64,000 nt of DNA, taken from assembly GCA_009763385.1 (NCBI GenBank), contig CM019824.1:113726660-113790659 (forward strand), read 5' to 3'. The notes below the pieces were generated by a model, which saw only the letters and a list, made by a program, of their open reading frames with translations, was not told the origin of the DNA and searched no databases. This stretch comes from Coix lacryma-jobi var. lacryma-jobi. Lineage: Eukaryota > Streptophyta > Magnoliopsida > Poales > Poaceae. Shown here in pieces: positions 22,350-34,036 of this stretch. Position 1 is the stretch's first letter; each line of letters opens with the position of its first letter. A program made the translations under genes and the position numbers.

Positions 22350-25300
22350 CTACTTCCGCGATCCAAGGAAAATACTATATCGCCGCTCGTCCGACGAAAG
22401 CACAGCATCTTCGGGCTCCATCTTAACAAATGGAGCGCTCTCGAAAGTTGGCGGCGCACGCGAAGCTTCGCGTCTCCTCCGCCTCTCTTCGAGCTCATGT
22501 CGGTCAAAGTTTTCATAAAAGGCACGCAAACGCTCCTCCGTGCGCTTAATCTTCTTAGCGCATTTATTTAGATAAGACGAAAGCGATACCGTCGGAAACC
22601 TGGAGCGAAAGCTCCGCCACAAGTCACCTCCGACATAAAGATCGCCAGATCTAATCATTAGTGGGCAAATGTCGAAAACGTGCGGCGTTCCCGCACCCGC
22701 ATCCTGTTCAATACAACATTCCAGTTTAAGTTCGAAAGTCACGCGCAGCAACAAGTCTGGCGAATACAACCGACACATGAAAGACAAGCCCTATTCGTTC
22801 ATCTACCGCATCTTGGGGAGTATTCTCGTCATGAGAAGCAGCGGCAACCGAGCTTTCGGGTATCTCCACATTCGGCTGAGGGGGGCTCTCTTCATCTTCT
22901 GGCTCAGCCTCGCGCACTCACCTTTCAGAGATGAAGTCCGAAAACACCTTTCTGATGCGAGCTTTCTCCTCCGAAGTCTGCATCAAAAGGAATAACTCAG
23001 AAGAGGTCACCCACGCCGCAAGTCGAAAAGAAGGGCAATGCAAAAGCAGCCATGCAAAAGCACCTTCCCGCGGCCCATGGCGGACTGCATGAGCGACATG
23101 TCGTTCCCACCCGCCAGCCAAAATTCGTCGAAAAATCTCTTGCCCAGGGCTTTCACTGCCTCAGGGGTTCGCCAGTAGTAGTCTACCTCCTTGACCGAAA
23201 GGTCCGAGATATGGGAGCAGCCGACGTCGACAAGGCTGTGACCGATAGCTTTGATGCCCGTGACGGCAGCATAGTCCCGGCCGAGGGCCATGTGCCCCTC
23301 CAGCGACTCCATCTTGGATCGAATCCAGCCAATAAGGCTATCGACGTTGTGCTCTGAGGGGTTTTCCGCCTCGACGCCGATGCTGCGAAGGCACTCGCGG
23401 AAGCGGGATACGGCCTCCCCAGCGGAAGTCAGAAGCGCCTTCTCCCTATCGGCGTGGGCAGCCCGCAGCTGCGAAATCTCCCTTTTGAGATTTTCAACCT
23501 CCTTCTGGCTCGCCTTTCGGGAGGTGCGCTCATCCTCGGCTTTCTTGGTCTGCGACTCCAGGTCAGCGGCAAGTTTCTTCACCTGAGTATCAAGGTCCTG
23601 CTTTTCACGCTCGACCTTGCGAATGTGGAGGTCACCCTGGTTGCTCTGGCTGCGAGCGAGACGAAAGCGAAAAATCAAAGGCAAAAAGTTAAAAAAATGA
23701 GACGAAAGCAAAAGAGACATGAGGCCCACAGCGAAACCAAATACTTACGCTAGCCAAGTGAAACGACAGAGCATCGTTGAGCTTCGCACTACTAACTTTA
23801 AGGAGGTCTCTCTCGACCTTCAGCACGACGAAAGCTTTCTGAGAGAACTCCACAAACTTAACAGCCTCCTCACTTCCGCTAGGAAGGATCCCCGCCCGTC
23901 GATAGTCAATTCGGCAGGCAAGTTGGGCGTCTGAGGCTGCACCCAAAGAACGAGCAATGCGATAAGACTCCTCTTTCGCATCATCAATTTCGCTCAACGA
24001 GCTCATGCTAGTGTAAAAGCACGGGTTCTGGTAGTGCGAAGGCACCCCGTCGATAATCAATCGCCCGTAATCGAGAAGTTGCCTTTCCACCATCTCGTGT
24101 GTCAGGCGAATGCACCATGACGAAGACTGCGACTTACCTTTATCAACAGCAGCGGGAGCCGACATGCTCCCAGATCCGGTTCCCTTCCCGCCAGAAGCCG
24201 CTTTCTCGCCTGTGGCCTGAGCAGGGGGCTCGGGGCGCGCAGCCTTCAGTTTTTTGGCCTGGCGTTCCGTGGCATCCGGTGGACCCGAAGCCTTTCGCGA
24301 GCCAAGCTTCGCGAAAGTCGGAAGGTCAGCAACGGAGGCGTCATCATCAAACGCCGAGTGCGAGAGCCAAACATTCAGCCTTTTCAGAGCCATCTCAGCA
24401 GCGTAAGATGCACTCTGCAAAACACGCCAAAAACAAGACGTTTTAAACGCACAACGTGAGCCTTAAGAACGACAACAACTAAAGCACGAGAGGAAAGACA
24501 AAAATCATAATCAAGCCAAAACGAAAGCGGAGAAACTAACCACCCTCGGGTGATCGAAAGGATCAACGTCGGGAATTGACTCCAACGCTCCCTTTCGGCT
24601 CTTAAGCATAGGTTTAGCAATTAAATGACCGATGCGAATATCTCCAACTTCGGCTGATTTTCGCCGAGGGATCACACCGCTACGCCCCCCACGCCGTGCC
24701 ACGCCTTTGCCTTTTGCCTTCAAGCCTTCAGTCTCTTCTTTGCTTTCATCAATCAGAGGCCTTTCGGCGTACTTAACACCCATAGCGTCGAAAGCCCGGT
24801 TCAAGCGGCGACTTCGGCCAAGGTTGCCGAGTTGGAACTCACTTTCCTTTCGCAAATATGGCCCGCAAATTTTCCTCGTTTCGCTTTCAATATGCTTCAC
24901 ATAACGTTCATCATCAGCAAAATTCGCGGGTCTCTCAAGCAGAAGAATGGGGCCCCAATACCCATCCATGTCGAAAGAACCTTCGAAAGAGGTTGCATTG
25001 CAGAGCGGGTTCATCCCGATAGCCATCCACTCTTCGACTAAGTCTCGGCTAATTTGAAACCAAGCGGTGAGTGCGAACACGTCTCCGTAGCGAATGGCTT
25101 CTTCGTCATTCAACGCGACGGGCGGAAGATGCCTCCCGGGGCATCTCTCCAAAATCGACACGAGCGGAGAGGCCTTTTTCTCCCCTTTGCCCAACTCGGC
25201 TGCGACGGTTTCGTCCGAGCAACCTCGGTAGTAGAACCAGAAGCGATTCCAATCTGGCCACTTGTTTCGATAGGTAAGCGAAATGGAAACGCTACCCCGC

Positions 25301-25901
25301 ATTTTCCGCGAAACGAAGTTGATGCACCCAATTTCGCTGGGCAGCTCGCCTCCCAAGAAAGGGTCGTCCACTTTCGTCGGTCGATGATGAATGTCATAAA
25401 ACCGCACGAAAACATCCGCATGTGGTGTGCAGTCAAGCATCTTCATCGCCATGGCGAAAACACCAAGCCTGACGAACGCATTTGGCGTCAGCTGATGGAG
25501 TTGTATGTCGAACCCCGAAAGCACATCCGAGACAAATTCTTCAAGCGGAAAATCCAACCCAGCAGCGAAATAGTCGCGAAAGACAATAGCTTCATTACCT
25601 CCTCATCTCCAGGAACACGGCAGTTAGCGAGATGGTCTCTCCTTAAAGGCCCTTTTTCGGCCATCGATTCCAAAGCAGCAGTCGTCATTCGCGAAGTGCC
25701 CAGGTAAAAAGAGCGGTCGGTAGGAACCGAAACCAAGCCAGAGTCTCTGTCGTCAGACAAACTCCCGCTATGACCCGGAACCCGCGGAGCACCCCCGGAT
25801 CCAATGGACACCTCAGCGCTACGTTCGTGGCGAGAAGACCCAGAAGTGCCTGTGCTTTCGCTAGGTGAGCTCGAGGTCGACGTGGAACTGGAAGACGCCA
25901 T
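22350..25901 (-). pseudogene. Transposase_28-type gene carried antisense in Tat1
   Basis: The likely start (25901) gives a Ser/Thr-rich N-terminus. A one-base frameshift near 25600 precedes the domain: AAGLDFPLEEFVSDVLSGFDI, then QLHQLTPNAFVRLGVFAMAM, typical of the putative gypsy-type transposon (Transposase_28) family. The domain continues in one frame to about 24540. Further exons are suggested by splice-like junctions at about 24414, 23750/23652, 23074/22980 and upstream of 22737. One exon (23652-23074) is predicted coiled coil (heptad-rich KKLAADLESQTKKAEDE). The end is a charged tail stopping at 22350. The biochemical role of this family is unknown and the name does not establish transposase activity. 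Apart from the frameshift it is well preserved. Confidence 0.78.
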
Positions 25902-26232
25902 CTAACATGGCGCGAGAGACGAATAAACAAGAATACATGCGAAAGGATAAAAAAGAAAACAGGACACAGGTGAAAGCACAGAAAATCAAAGAACCAACTC
26001 GACACATGAGATAAGCCGAAAAGAAACAAAGGCAAGAGAGAGCTACACACCACAACCTTTGCTCAGCGAATGATCGGGGTAGGCACCAGCAGCTCTCGCT
26101 CGAGCGAATGACGTAAGGCAGGCACCAGCAGCTTTCCCTCAAAGCGAAAGACGTGAGGCTTCACAAGCACGAGGCAACGGGCGCGGGAATGCGTCAAGTG
26201 GCCGAGTAGCCTCCTCGCCCAAAGCCCTCACG

Positions 26233-26240
26233 CTTATATA
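26233..26240 (-). promoter_or_regulatory. Candidate TATA box of the antisense gene
   Basis: The minus strand reads TATATAAG about 335 bp upstream of the start codon at 25901, inside the element and before its LTR. This suggests the antisense gene has its own promoter. It is inferred from sequence only. Confidence 0.45.
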
Positions 26241-26561
26241 CGAGCAGGCAGCACACGGTTTTTGAGCAAGACGAAAAGACTACCGGACACGGGATTCGAA
26301 GTGTCACAACGACATGCCAATACGGTACACGGTGTTCGAGGAAGACAAAAAGACAATTGGGCATGGAATACGCAGCATCACAACGGCCTGACAGACGTTA
26401 CATGGTGTTAGGGGAGTGACAAGACGTTTAGGCGCGTGAAACGAAGCGTAAAAAAAACTTGGCTTCGAAACGAAGCAAAGATTTTTTGGGCAGGCATAGG
26501 CGCCTAGCGAAAGGACACGGTCGAACTTCGCGAGGTTGCAGATCCGACTATGAGGGGCTAT

Positions 26562-27400
26562 TGTTGGGGTGGTACCCAGACCACTGGCGCCTCCGGCCAG
26601 CAATACCGAAGGAAGACAGAGCTGTCGTGTGAATGTGAGCATTCGCGCGGGAGCACGCATTTGCCCCCGACCTGCGAGGCCGAAGGAAGATGGAGCTTTC
26701 TTGTGAAAGGAAGCACTCGCGCGAAAGCACGTCGTCGCGCGGAAGCACGCATTTGCCTTCGGCCCGCAAGACCGAAGTAGGACGAAGCTTTCGTGCGAAA
26801 GGAAGCATTCGCGCGAAAGCTTGTCATCGCGCGGGAGCACGCATCTGCGCGAAGAAGGGCCAAGATGGCCGGAGCCTGAGCCTAGAAGCAGCTTCCGAGA
26901 GGAAACACGCAGGCGGGCGGCTTTCGTGCGAAGAAGCAGCAGCGAGCGGACCGAGCTGTCTTCGCGCAGAAGGAGCCCGGCGCCTCCGGCGGGAACTTTT
27001 GTCGTTCATGACTCCGGATTTTTACAGGTTTTTCGCAGGTCGCTGGAAGCCTCGGCGGAAGGGAGCAGGCCCACCGGCCAGGAGAAGAAGCCGGGGGGCA
27101 CGGGGCCCATCAAGAGACGGAGTTACGAAGTTGCCCATCGGGCCGCTGAGGGCGGCAAACAGGCACGGAGTAGTTGAGTAGGATACCATTGTAATTGCAA
27201 CCGAGTGGTTCGAAGGGCATTCTTGTACTTTCAAACTGATCTAGGTTAATATAAAAAGCTCCCGGCTTCCCAAGGAAAGGGGGGAGGAGCACTGTTCCCT
27301 TCACCCGATTTCCCACTTTCTTCCGTCTACTCTCGCTTTCGCTCCACGCTTTCGCTCGTGCGACAACCTGCTGTTTTGGGGTCTCGGTCCCGAAACAACA
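26562..27400 (+). repeat. 3' LTR of Tat1
   Basis: It begins TGTTGGGGTGGTACCC after the purine tract GAGGGGCTAT and ends CGGTCCCGAAACAACA, giving matching TGTTG...CAACA ends (839 bp). A TATA box, TATAAAAA, is at 27250-27257, which confirms plus orientation. U3 holds three imperfect repeats of about 80-95 bp (26595-26860) containing GCATTCGCGCG followed by AAAGC or GGAGC. A partner 5' LTR is not in the window. Confidence 0.82.
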
Positions 27401-27401
27401 C

Positions 27402-27721
27402 TAGGGTTTTGGCTGGTGGCCGATGTATTGATTGATTGTGTATCCTTTACAAAAAATTGGATTTCTAGCTATTTATAACCTGGCAGACTCCTATTTTAAC
27501 ACGACTAGGATACATACTAATAAAATGTCGATCCAGACCCGAAATCTTTGGCTAAGCCCCACACGTCTTCAAAGCCCGTCACGTCTGGCCCATATGAACT
27601 TTTCTGGTCGTGTCTAGATCCAAGCAGGCCTCTTTTATTTCTCTGGCAGATTCTTTTTAATAAATCAGGCATTTGTGCTTAAAAATGAAAATCCCCTTTC
27701 ATCCAAAATTTGGTGTAAACA
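27402..27721 (-). repeat. Tat2 3' LTR
   Basis: It matches 38915-39236 closely. In element orientation it starts TGTTTACACCAAATTTTGG and ends CAAAACCCTA, so the termini are TG...TA rather than TG...CA. The target duplication supports this boundary. Confidence 0.85.
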
Positions 27722-27737
27722 CATGCCCCCCAATTTT
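27722..27737 (-). promoter_or_regulatory. Tat2 polypurine tract
   Basis: The minus strand reads AAAATTGGGGGGCATG immediately before the LTR start TGTTTACACC. Confidence 0.85.
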
Positions 27738-27950
27738 GGGATGAACTTTATTTTATTCCAGAATTGTTACTTCTTTCCTTTTGGTCCGATCAACTGAGTC
27801 TTGTCTTTAGCTGATCAGTCGTGTCAACTCTTCCAACCGTTGTGTCTCTTTTCAAAGCCAATCTCAAACCCTAACTTTTGAGCAAGTCAGCCGCCACACA
27901 ATCCGAGCAAAAATCTAGAAGAATCCGAGTTTAGTGCTTCCGCAAATCAA

Positions 27951-30907
27951 ATGGCGACTCTAGATTCTATTCCCGAGGTAAGAAACTCGGCTTTAATACT
28001 CTCTCTTCTGATAAATTTTCGCCTGGCATATTCTTCATATTTTCAATTCTCAGGTGCTCCACGACCAAATCCTCATTCCTGTGCACGACAGCCCAAATGA
28101 TTTTTTCCTCGATCCAGTGGGCAACTTTGACCCTACTAAGGTGATCACTGCCGAAACTTAGAGGATCCCTTTCAAGAATTCGGATCTACAGTCAAAACAT
28201 TGGGGAAACACTCCCTTTAGGAACTGGCCGTCTATCATCCCGGGCTGGAGGGATTGGATGATCAAAGTAGAAGCTAAGAAAAAGTCAGACTAAATTCTTC
28301 GCAATTTAGACCAGTGCATCACTCTGTCTCTAGCAGACATGAAAAGAAATGAATCAATGTTAAAGGCTGCATGCTATTTCTGGTCTGGCGCTTTCAACAC
28401 TTTCATGTTCAAACAAGGGCCTATGACTCCAACTTTAGCAGATGTACATATGTTAACCGGCTTAAACATCACTGGATCCATCAATCCTTATAATCTTCAA
28501 GTCAAACCTTCCATCAAACTTGGAAACCTCAAATCTGGTGGTTGGTCCAGCTATATTGCTTCTTTCAACACCCCTCAGAACAGCATCTCAGAAAGAGAGC
28601 ATTCAATCTTTCTGAATATGTGGTTGGAGAAATACTTATTCTGTGGGCAGAGCTATGGTCCAACCTCCAACTTCTTAGCTTTAGCAGAGATACTGCCTAT
28701 GAACTCAAATATTCCTCTAGGAAAATATCTTTTGGGTGCCCTATACAGTATGCTAAACAAAGTATCCCAAAGCTTGATGGAAAATGAAAGCATTCCAACG
28801 ATAACTAGACCTTGGTGGCTACTTCAACTCTGGCTCAACCTTCATTTTCACAGATTAACAACCCCAGATCCGAGGATTCTGTCTTTCCCATCATCATACC
28901 CAGAGGATCAAGAAAAATAATTAGCCGATAAAGCCAAGATGAGAAGGTGTACTTCGTTTGGAGAGGCTGCCGCTATGATAACTATTGATGAGTCAATCAG
29001 GTTCTCTTTCAAGACTTTTTATCAGGGCTTTTCAGCAACATTCTTGGAATGGTTTCAATATCTAGACATTGCAGAACCTGAAAATCCATATTCTTTCAGA
29101 TTCCAAAAAGAATGTGATGATGAGGGTTTGAAGATTTTGTGTCAAATAATGAAAACTTGCCTCTTGCCCACTGAAATCAGACATGGCAGGGAGAAACCCC
29201 CAATGTCTTATGAGTTCTACTACCCTGTCATAGCAGCCCGACAAATGGGCTTTGGCCAGGTGCCCCCAGCTCTCTTCTTTGTCGACAAGCTCGGACCAAG
29301 GGAAGCAGTAGAGACAACTCTAGAATATAGCAGAATCTTTCAACTGGAACGGTCTATCTCCCTGGAGATGGTCAAAGAATGGAACTGCTGGCCTTTCTCT
29401 TCATTCTCTTTCAACAATTGGTGGCAGCAATGGAGCATCCATCTTTTCAATTAGGTTGTATCCACTTATTGTCTCAAATTAGATTCAGACTTTCAAGCAA
29501 CTGATGAAGTATGATCTTACTACACTCAAACCCTATATCTTCAATAATTTCCTACTCTAATATCAATTGTAAATACTCGCAGGACCTGGTTATTTTGAAT
29601 CCTCCCAAAGTGAATTATAACGTATGGTGTCAAAATCCAAGAATTGGCTGTGATGCTCCCACCATAAAGACTTTGATGAAGAGGAAAGCTTTTGAAATCC
29701 CTGATGACCAACCCCTTAGAACTTTCATAAAGGAAGTTGGTCTTTCCAAAGCTAAGAAGCCGAAGATTGACAAACCAAATATCAAGATCACATCAAAGAA
29801 AAAGAAGAAGGACACTTCTGAAGGCAATCAGTCACCAATCAAAGATGTCACCATAGAAGTAAGAACAACTATTTTTCCTTTTCTCCTTTTATTATTTAAG
29901 TTGTAATTCTTTAACTTACTCCTAGGTTCTCAACTTCTAGGAGCAAGTGGACACTCAAAATGTCAAATCTGAAATGCTCCCTCTCCCTGATATTGACCAA
30001 GAGCCTCCTCAACCAGGTATAATTTTAGCCGATGTCCTTAAATTTGCAACAACTAACTTGATACTGATAAAAATCTATTTCAGATACACTTCCTGAGTAT
30101 TCATCGACTGTTCCTAAGTCCCAAATTATCCCATTTGGACAGGTACCTCAAATACTATCCCTTTCTTTAATAGCTCCCGTCCATAGTTATTCACATATTT
30201 GAATATATAGGAACAAAGGCAGTCCTCTTCTCCTGTCATCCCTTTTGATCTGAAAGACTATATGGATGAAGAAGAAACTTTTGCTCCATAGTCCCCAAGA
30301 AAACTTTCTGAAGAAGTCAGGGCTCGGCTTCAACTACTACTTCCCCTCCTGGAAGTTAACATAGCCGATTTGGTACAAGATGCCAAAAGGGATCAGGGAT
30401 ATTCTTGACCTTGTTAAGGATGATATACCAGATGATTTGAAAGAAACTTTGACTTATGTTCCTCACATAGAATTTCTTAGATCAAAGTTTTCTAAGGCCA
30501 AAGCCAAGCTCATGGCTCGTGAAGCTCAAGCATACCTGCCAGAACAGGAGCAACGATGTATTTCTGACATGGTCATTGCAAAGGATACCATAGATCAACT
30601 AAACTCTGACTCTAGGGTTCTTATTGGTAATCTGTCCTCCCTAGAAGCTGAAAGAGACCAGTTGCTGAGAAAACTTCAAACTATCAACGAGCAGATCAAA
30701 TTGCAAAAAGAAAATCTGGAGAAAATTCCAATTGCACTTTGTGAGCAGAAGAAAAAGATAGCACTCTCTCATGGTGAGCTCCAAGACAATAAGGCAGAGA
30801 AGAAACCAATCCCAGGTTCAAGTGAAGAAGACCAAAAGGAAATGGCTGACATAGATAGCATCCGCTTAAATGCTCTGGACGCTCTGAGATCAGTGTTGAA
30901 TATGTAG
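27951..30907 (+). pseudogene. Plant mobile domain gene carried antisense in Tat2, decayed
   Basis: Exon 1 (27951-27977, MATLDSIPE) ends in a good GTAAG donor. Exon 2 (28054 to about 29507) encodes a plant mobile domain (aminotransferase-like) with ACYFWSGAFNTF, GPMTPTLADVHMLTGL and RPWWLLQLWLN. It has in-frame stops at 28159, 28291, 28918 and 29452 but keeps one frame between them. Exon 3 (29583-29860) has a Lys-rich stretch resembling a nuclear localisation signal. Short exons near 29940-30016, 30085-30140 and 30212 lead into a coiled-coil C-terminus (30380-30907). Host proteins of this family (MAIN, MAIL1) are nuclear and affect transposon silencing. A role for this copy is unknown. The splice sites are read by eye. 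Confidence 0.75.
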
Positions 30908-30987
30908 CTTCACTTGACGATTATTGCTCTGTAACCTTGACCTCTAAATCTAGTCTTGTAAGCGACACTTAATTTTGTCAAGAACCC

Positions 30988-32939
30988 TGAAGGACCGAAA
31001 ATGCTAAAGCAAGGCGACCAGAGGGGGAGTGAATGGGAGCCTTAAAATTTCTTTCGAAATGTTTAGGCCTCTGTCCCAGAAAATCAACCCCAAGAACAAA
31101 ACCGATGCGTGTGATGTCCACGACCCAAAAGAATGGGTGGATGTTCCCTAGGAACACAGCGGGACACCACAAAAGCTCCCTCGCCCAAGTTCACGCCGAT
31201 CAACTAGTGACAGGATAAACTTTGGGTAACCTCAACCCGATTTCTATAGAGCACGAAGTCGGGAATCCAATGCAAAAATCGGATCTCAAATCGAAAGTCA
31301 AATGAACGAACTACGGACGAAAACGTGTAGATGAACACTGACCGGACTCACTGGAGCGTCCGATCGATTCTGATCGGATGCGTCCGGTCTAGCAAAATCC
31401 AATTTGGAACCTCTCTGTGTTGGACCGGACTCACAATGAACAAGCGTCCGGTCGCAACACCTGAGCGTCCGGTCAAGCACAGAAGATACAATGAACAGTG
31501 CCTACAGTGCATCCGGTCACGCGAAAACCTAGCGTCCGGTCAGTTATGCACAGCACGATCTCGCTCAGCCTTCAATGACCGGATGCACGGAGTCACCGTC
31601 CGGTCACCCTAGAGCCAGCATCTGGTCACCCCGATACTGCACAGTTCATCCACCGATTCAACTCGATCTCACCCAAAGTGAATCTTCTAAGGATCAAACA
31701 TGGTGAGAGGAGTCACAAGGAAGATAGTGAGCTACTTCTATGAGATCATGACTCGAACCTATCTCCAAATCGATGAATCAAATAAATTCGGGAAATAGAA
31801 GAGAAAAGTTGATCCAAAATGAAAACCAATCAATCTACAATTGTTCGTGAGGTTTGAGTTGAATTCCTTCGGTGGAAGTGATCCCTCACAATAAAGAACA
31901 AGTTGATTCAAGTGGTTTTGCAAACTGAGCAACATAGGAAGAGAACCATCGATGGAAAACATGAGGCAAAAAGCAAAACGCGAAGAAAAACACAAGAACA
32001 CGAATCACGAGGAGACAACGAGATTACGGTCTCGTTTCCTCAAAAAGCAAATACACAGAGGTATGATTCACTGTCTCTGCGGATCTCAGTAGCTACAGCA
32101 GGGATGTGGGAGAGCAGGAAACCCTAGAATGAAAATAGCAATGGCTGAGATACTCTGGAGGGAGGGGTGGCCCCTCCTTATATAGCCTAATACGATTATT
32201 CCCCTTCTACCCTTACAGCTAATGAGCGAGCAGGCTAACCCTAAGGGTATTCCTAACCAACTCGAGGTAGGTGGTGATTCGACTGCCACACCCGCACAAC
32301 TGGTAGCTTCGCCTCGACGCGGCCTCACCGATTGCCGCCACGTGCCGCCACCGCTCTGCTCATCCTTTTCAAGGACCTCGCCCCCGGTTTTGAGGCCGAA
32401 ACTGGGAAACCTGTCTTCACGACCAACCCCTGGTTTTGAGGCCCAAACCGGGAAACCCGCCGTCCATCGCCTGAGTTTTGTGGCCCAAACTCAGAAACCC
32501 GCCAGCGCTCAGGTTTTGAGGCCCAAACCTGGAAACCGTCCTCAGCCCGAGTTTTGTGGCCCAAACTCGGAAACCGGCCGCACCCAGGTTTTGAGGCCCA
32601 AACCTGGAAACCGTCCACTCGGTGGTTTTTCTATGGCTCAACCACCAAACCGAGTCGAAGAGGGGATGCACCGCCCGTGCACCCCGTCCACCGACACATG
32701 TCCCCAGGTCCTCGACCTGAGCAACATTGTGCCCCGCAAGTCTCCGCTCATCGCTGTCCCAGGCTGTCAGCCACCACAGCTGATCCTCAGGCCACCGGTC
32801 CCTCAGTCCAAGCCTCACGTCCGCCCTTCACTGCTCCCGGTCCATCAACACGGCACGTCTCTACATGACCTTCACCTTGCCTTCGATCACTATCTTCGTG
32901 CTCGACACTTGCACAACACAAGCCAAAGAACATGCGCAT
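30988..32939 (-). mobile_element. SIRE-type Copia LTR inserted in Tat2, end missing
   Basis: It begins TGAAGGACCGAAAATGC and matches the other SIRE LTRs to CATGCGCAT, but lacks the last roughly 65 bases including GTATCCGCA. No duplication of AACCC (30983-30987) is found at its right side, consistent with a terminal deletion. It has its own dyad cluster, GCGTCCGGTC (31340-31630), and a hairpin array (32378-32645). It has no internal region. Confidence 0.85.
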
Positions 32940-33015
32940 CAACTTAGTCGATTCACCGTAGGATTGAGATCTAGAGGTTCTCAAACTAACGCCTTTTCAC
33001 TTTCCCATATTTTCT

Positions 33016-33023
33016 TATAAATA
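33016..33023 (+). promoter_or_regulatory. Candidate TATA box of the second antisense gene
   Basis: TATAAATA lies 111 bp upstream of the ATG at 33134, a normal spacing for a plant promoter with a short leader. Confidence 0.55.
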
Positions 33024-33133
33024 CAAAAATGTCAGCTTCACCAACACACCACACATCCATTGCTTCATTCTTCGGCCTTTGTTCTCCTCAACTGCCGACT
33101 ACTCCTCTTCTTCAGCCAGCAACCAAAAATCCA

Positions 33134-34036
33134 ATGGCGGACGATCGTGGCAAACGCCCCGCCGCGGAGGACTCCGTCGATGGCCCTCCGGCGATTCGGC
33201 ATCGCGTGCTCGGGTAATAATCTTCTCATGATCATCCTCTACATGCCCTAAGATTTCTTCTTTACTCAAGGAAAACCCTAACTTCTTCTTTCTTTCTTAG
33301 CAGTCCTTCCCCTCCGGCGGACGGCAAAGGCCCTAGCCGATTTCCGTCGGGCTATGGACTGGCACTGGATGAGGATGCTTGGTCCTTTATCCGGGGCTAT
33401 TCCAACACTCGACGTCTTCTGGAAGAGGAACAAAGCCAAGCCGCTCGCGCCGAGGAGGAACTAGAAATCCTCTGCACCCGCCTCAACAGTTCTTTGGAGC
33501 ACCTATAGGCCTCCGACGCCAGGGTCGCCGGTATCACACTTTCAGAACCTTTGATTCATTATCTCCGATTTGAAAGTTATCTTTTGCATAATCATCCTGG
33601 TTGATCCTTGGTGACTGCTTGTTTTAATATTTAGCCGATTCGTTCTCATGCTTGATTAAATCGGCTATCTCTAACTTTAATCCTTTTTTGTCTGAATGCA
33701 GAGCTCCAGCACCAACACGACTGGCTCCCGGGACTGGCCACGTTAATCGCCGATTCCGTGAACGCCCGTGGGGCAACATTGAAGGCGCGTCTTGAAGATG
33801 TCGGGACACGTACTAGAGAGCTAGCTCTCCATGCTGTTCATCACGGTGCTACCTTTGCCCTGGCTATAGCAGAACTCAGCGGTGCTAAAATCTCCGAGGA
33901 AGTCACTCCCTCCTTCGTCGGCACTAGAACAAGGGACGACTTTAGGGAGTTGGTGGAGGAGTTCGAGCTGCTGGGGCTCACCGTGCCGGAGGTGACGCAC
34001 CTGGAGGACCTCCTGAACAAGCTTCACTTAGATTAG
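33134..34036 (+). pseudogene. Short unknown gene carried antisense in Tat2
   Basis: Three exons fit with consistent phases: 33134-33213 (MADDRGKRPAAEDSVDG), about 33301-33530, and 33702-34036, ending at TAG. Introns begin GT and end AG. Exon 2 has one TAG stop after NSSLEHL, where a CAG codon is likely lost. The product would be about 215 residues, with a basic N-terminus and a charged, probably helical remainder (LLEEEQSQAARAEEELEIL; FRELVEEFELLGL). I do not recognise the family. Its coding strand is opposite to gag. It may work with, or be a split part of, the mobile-domain gene upstream, but this is not shown. Confidence 0.6.

Larger units (their letters stand above)
22150..27400 (+). mobile_element. 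3' part of a Tat-type Gypsy element (Tat1)
   Basis: The LTR at 26562-27400 is in plus orientation, preceded by a polypurine tract, with an antisense Transposase_28-type gene upstream. Extra antisense genes between pol and the 3' LTR are known in the Tat lineage. The sequence joins 606-1749 across the Copia insertion. No gag or pol of this element is in the window, so its 5' part is lost. The hexamer CGAAAG or CTTTCG occurs more than 30 times in 5 kb. Imperfect repeats of about 74 bp lie at 26254-26420. Confidence 0.75.

Noticed and set aside
22669..24446. Plus-strand frames across the Transposase_28 region
   Set aside because: They are shadows of the minus-strand exons and interrupt one another. 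No recognised motif is present.
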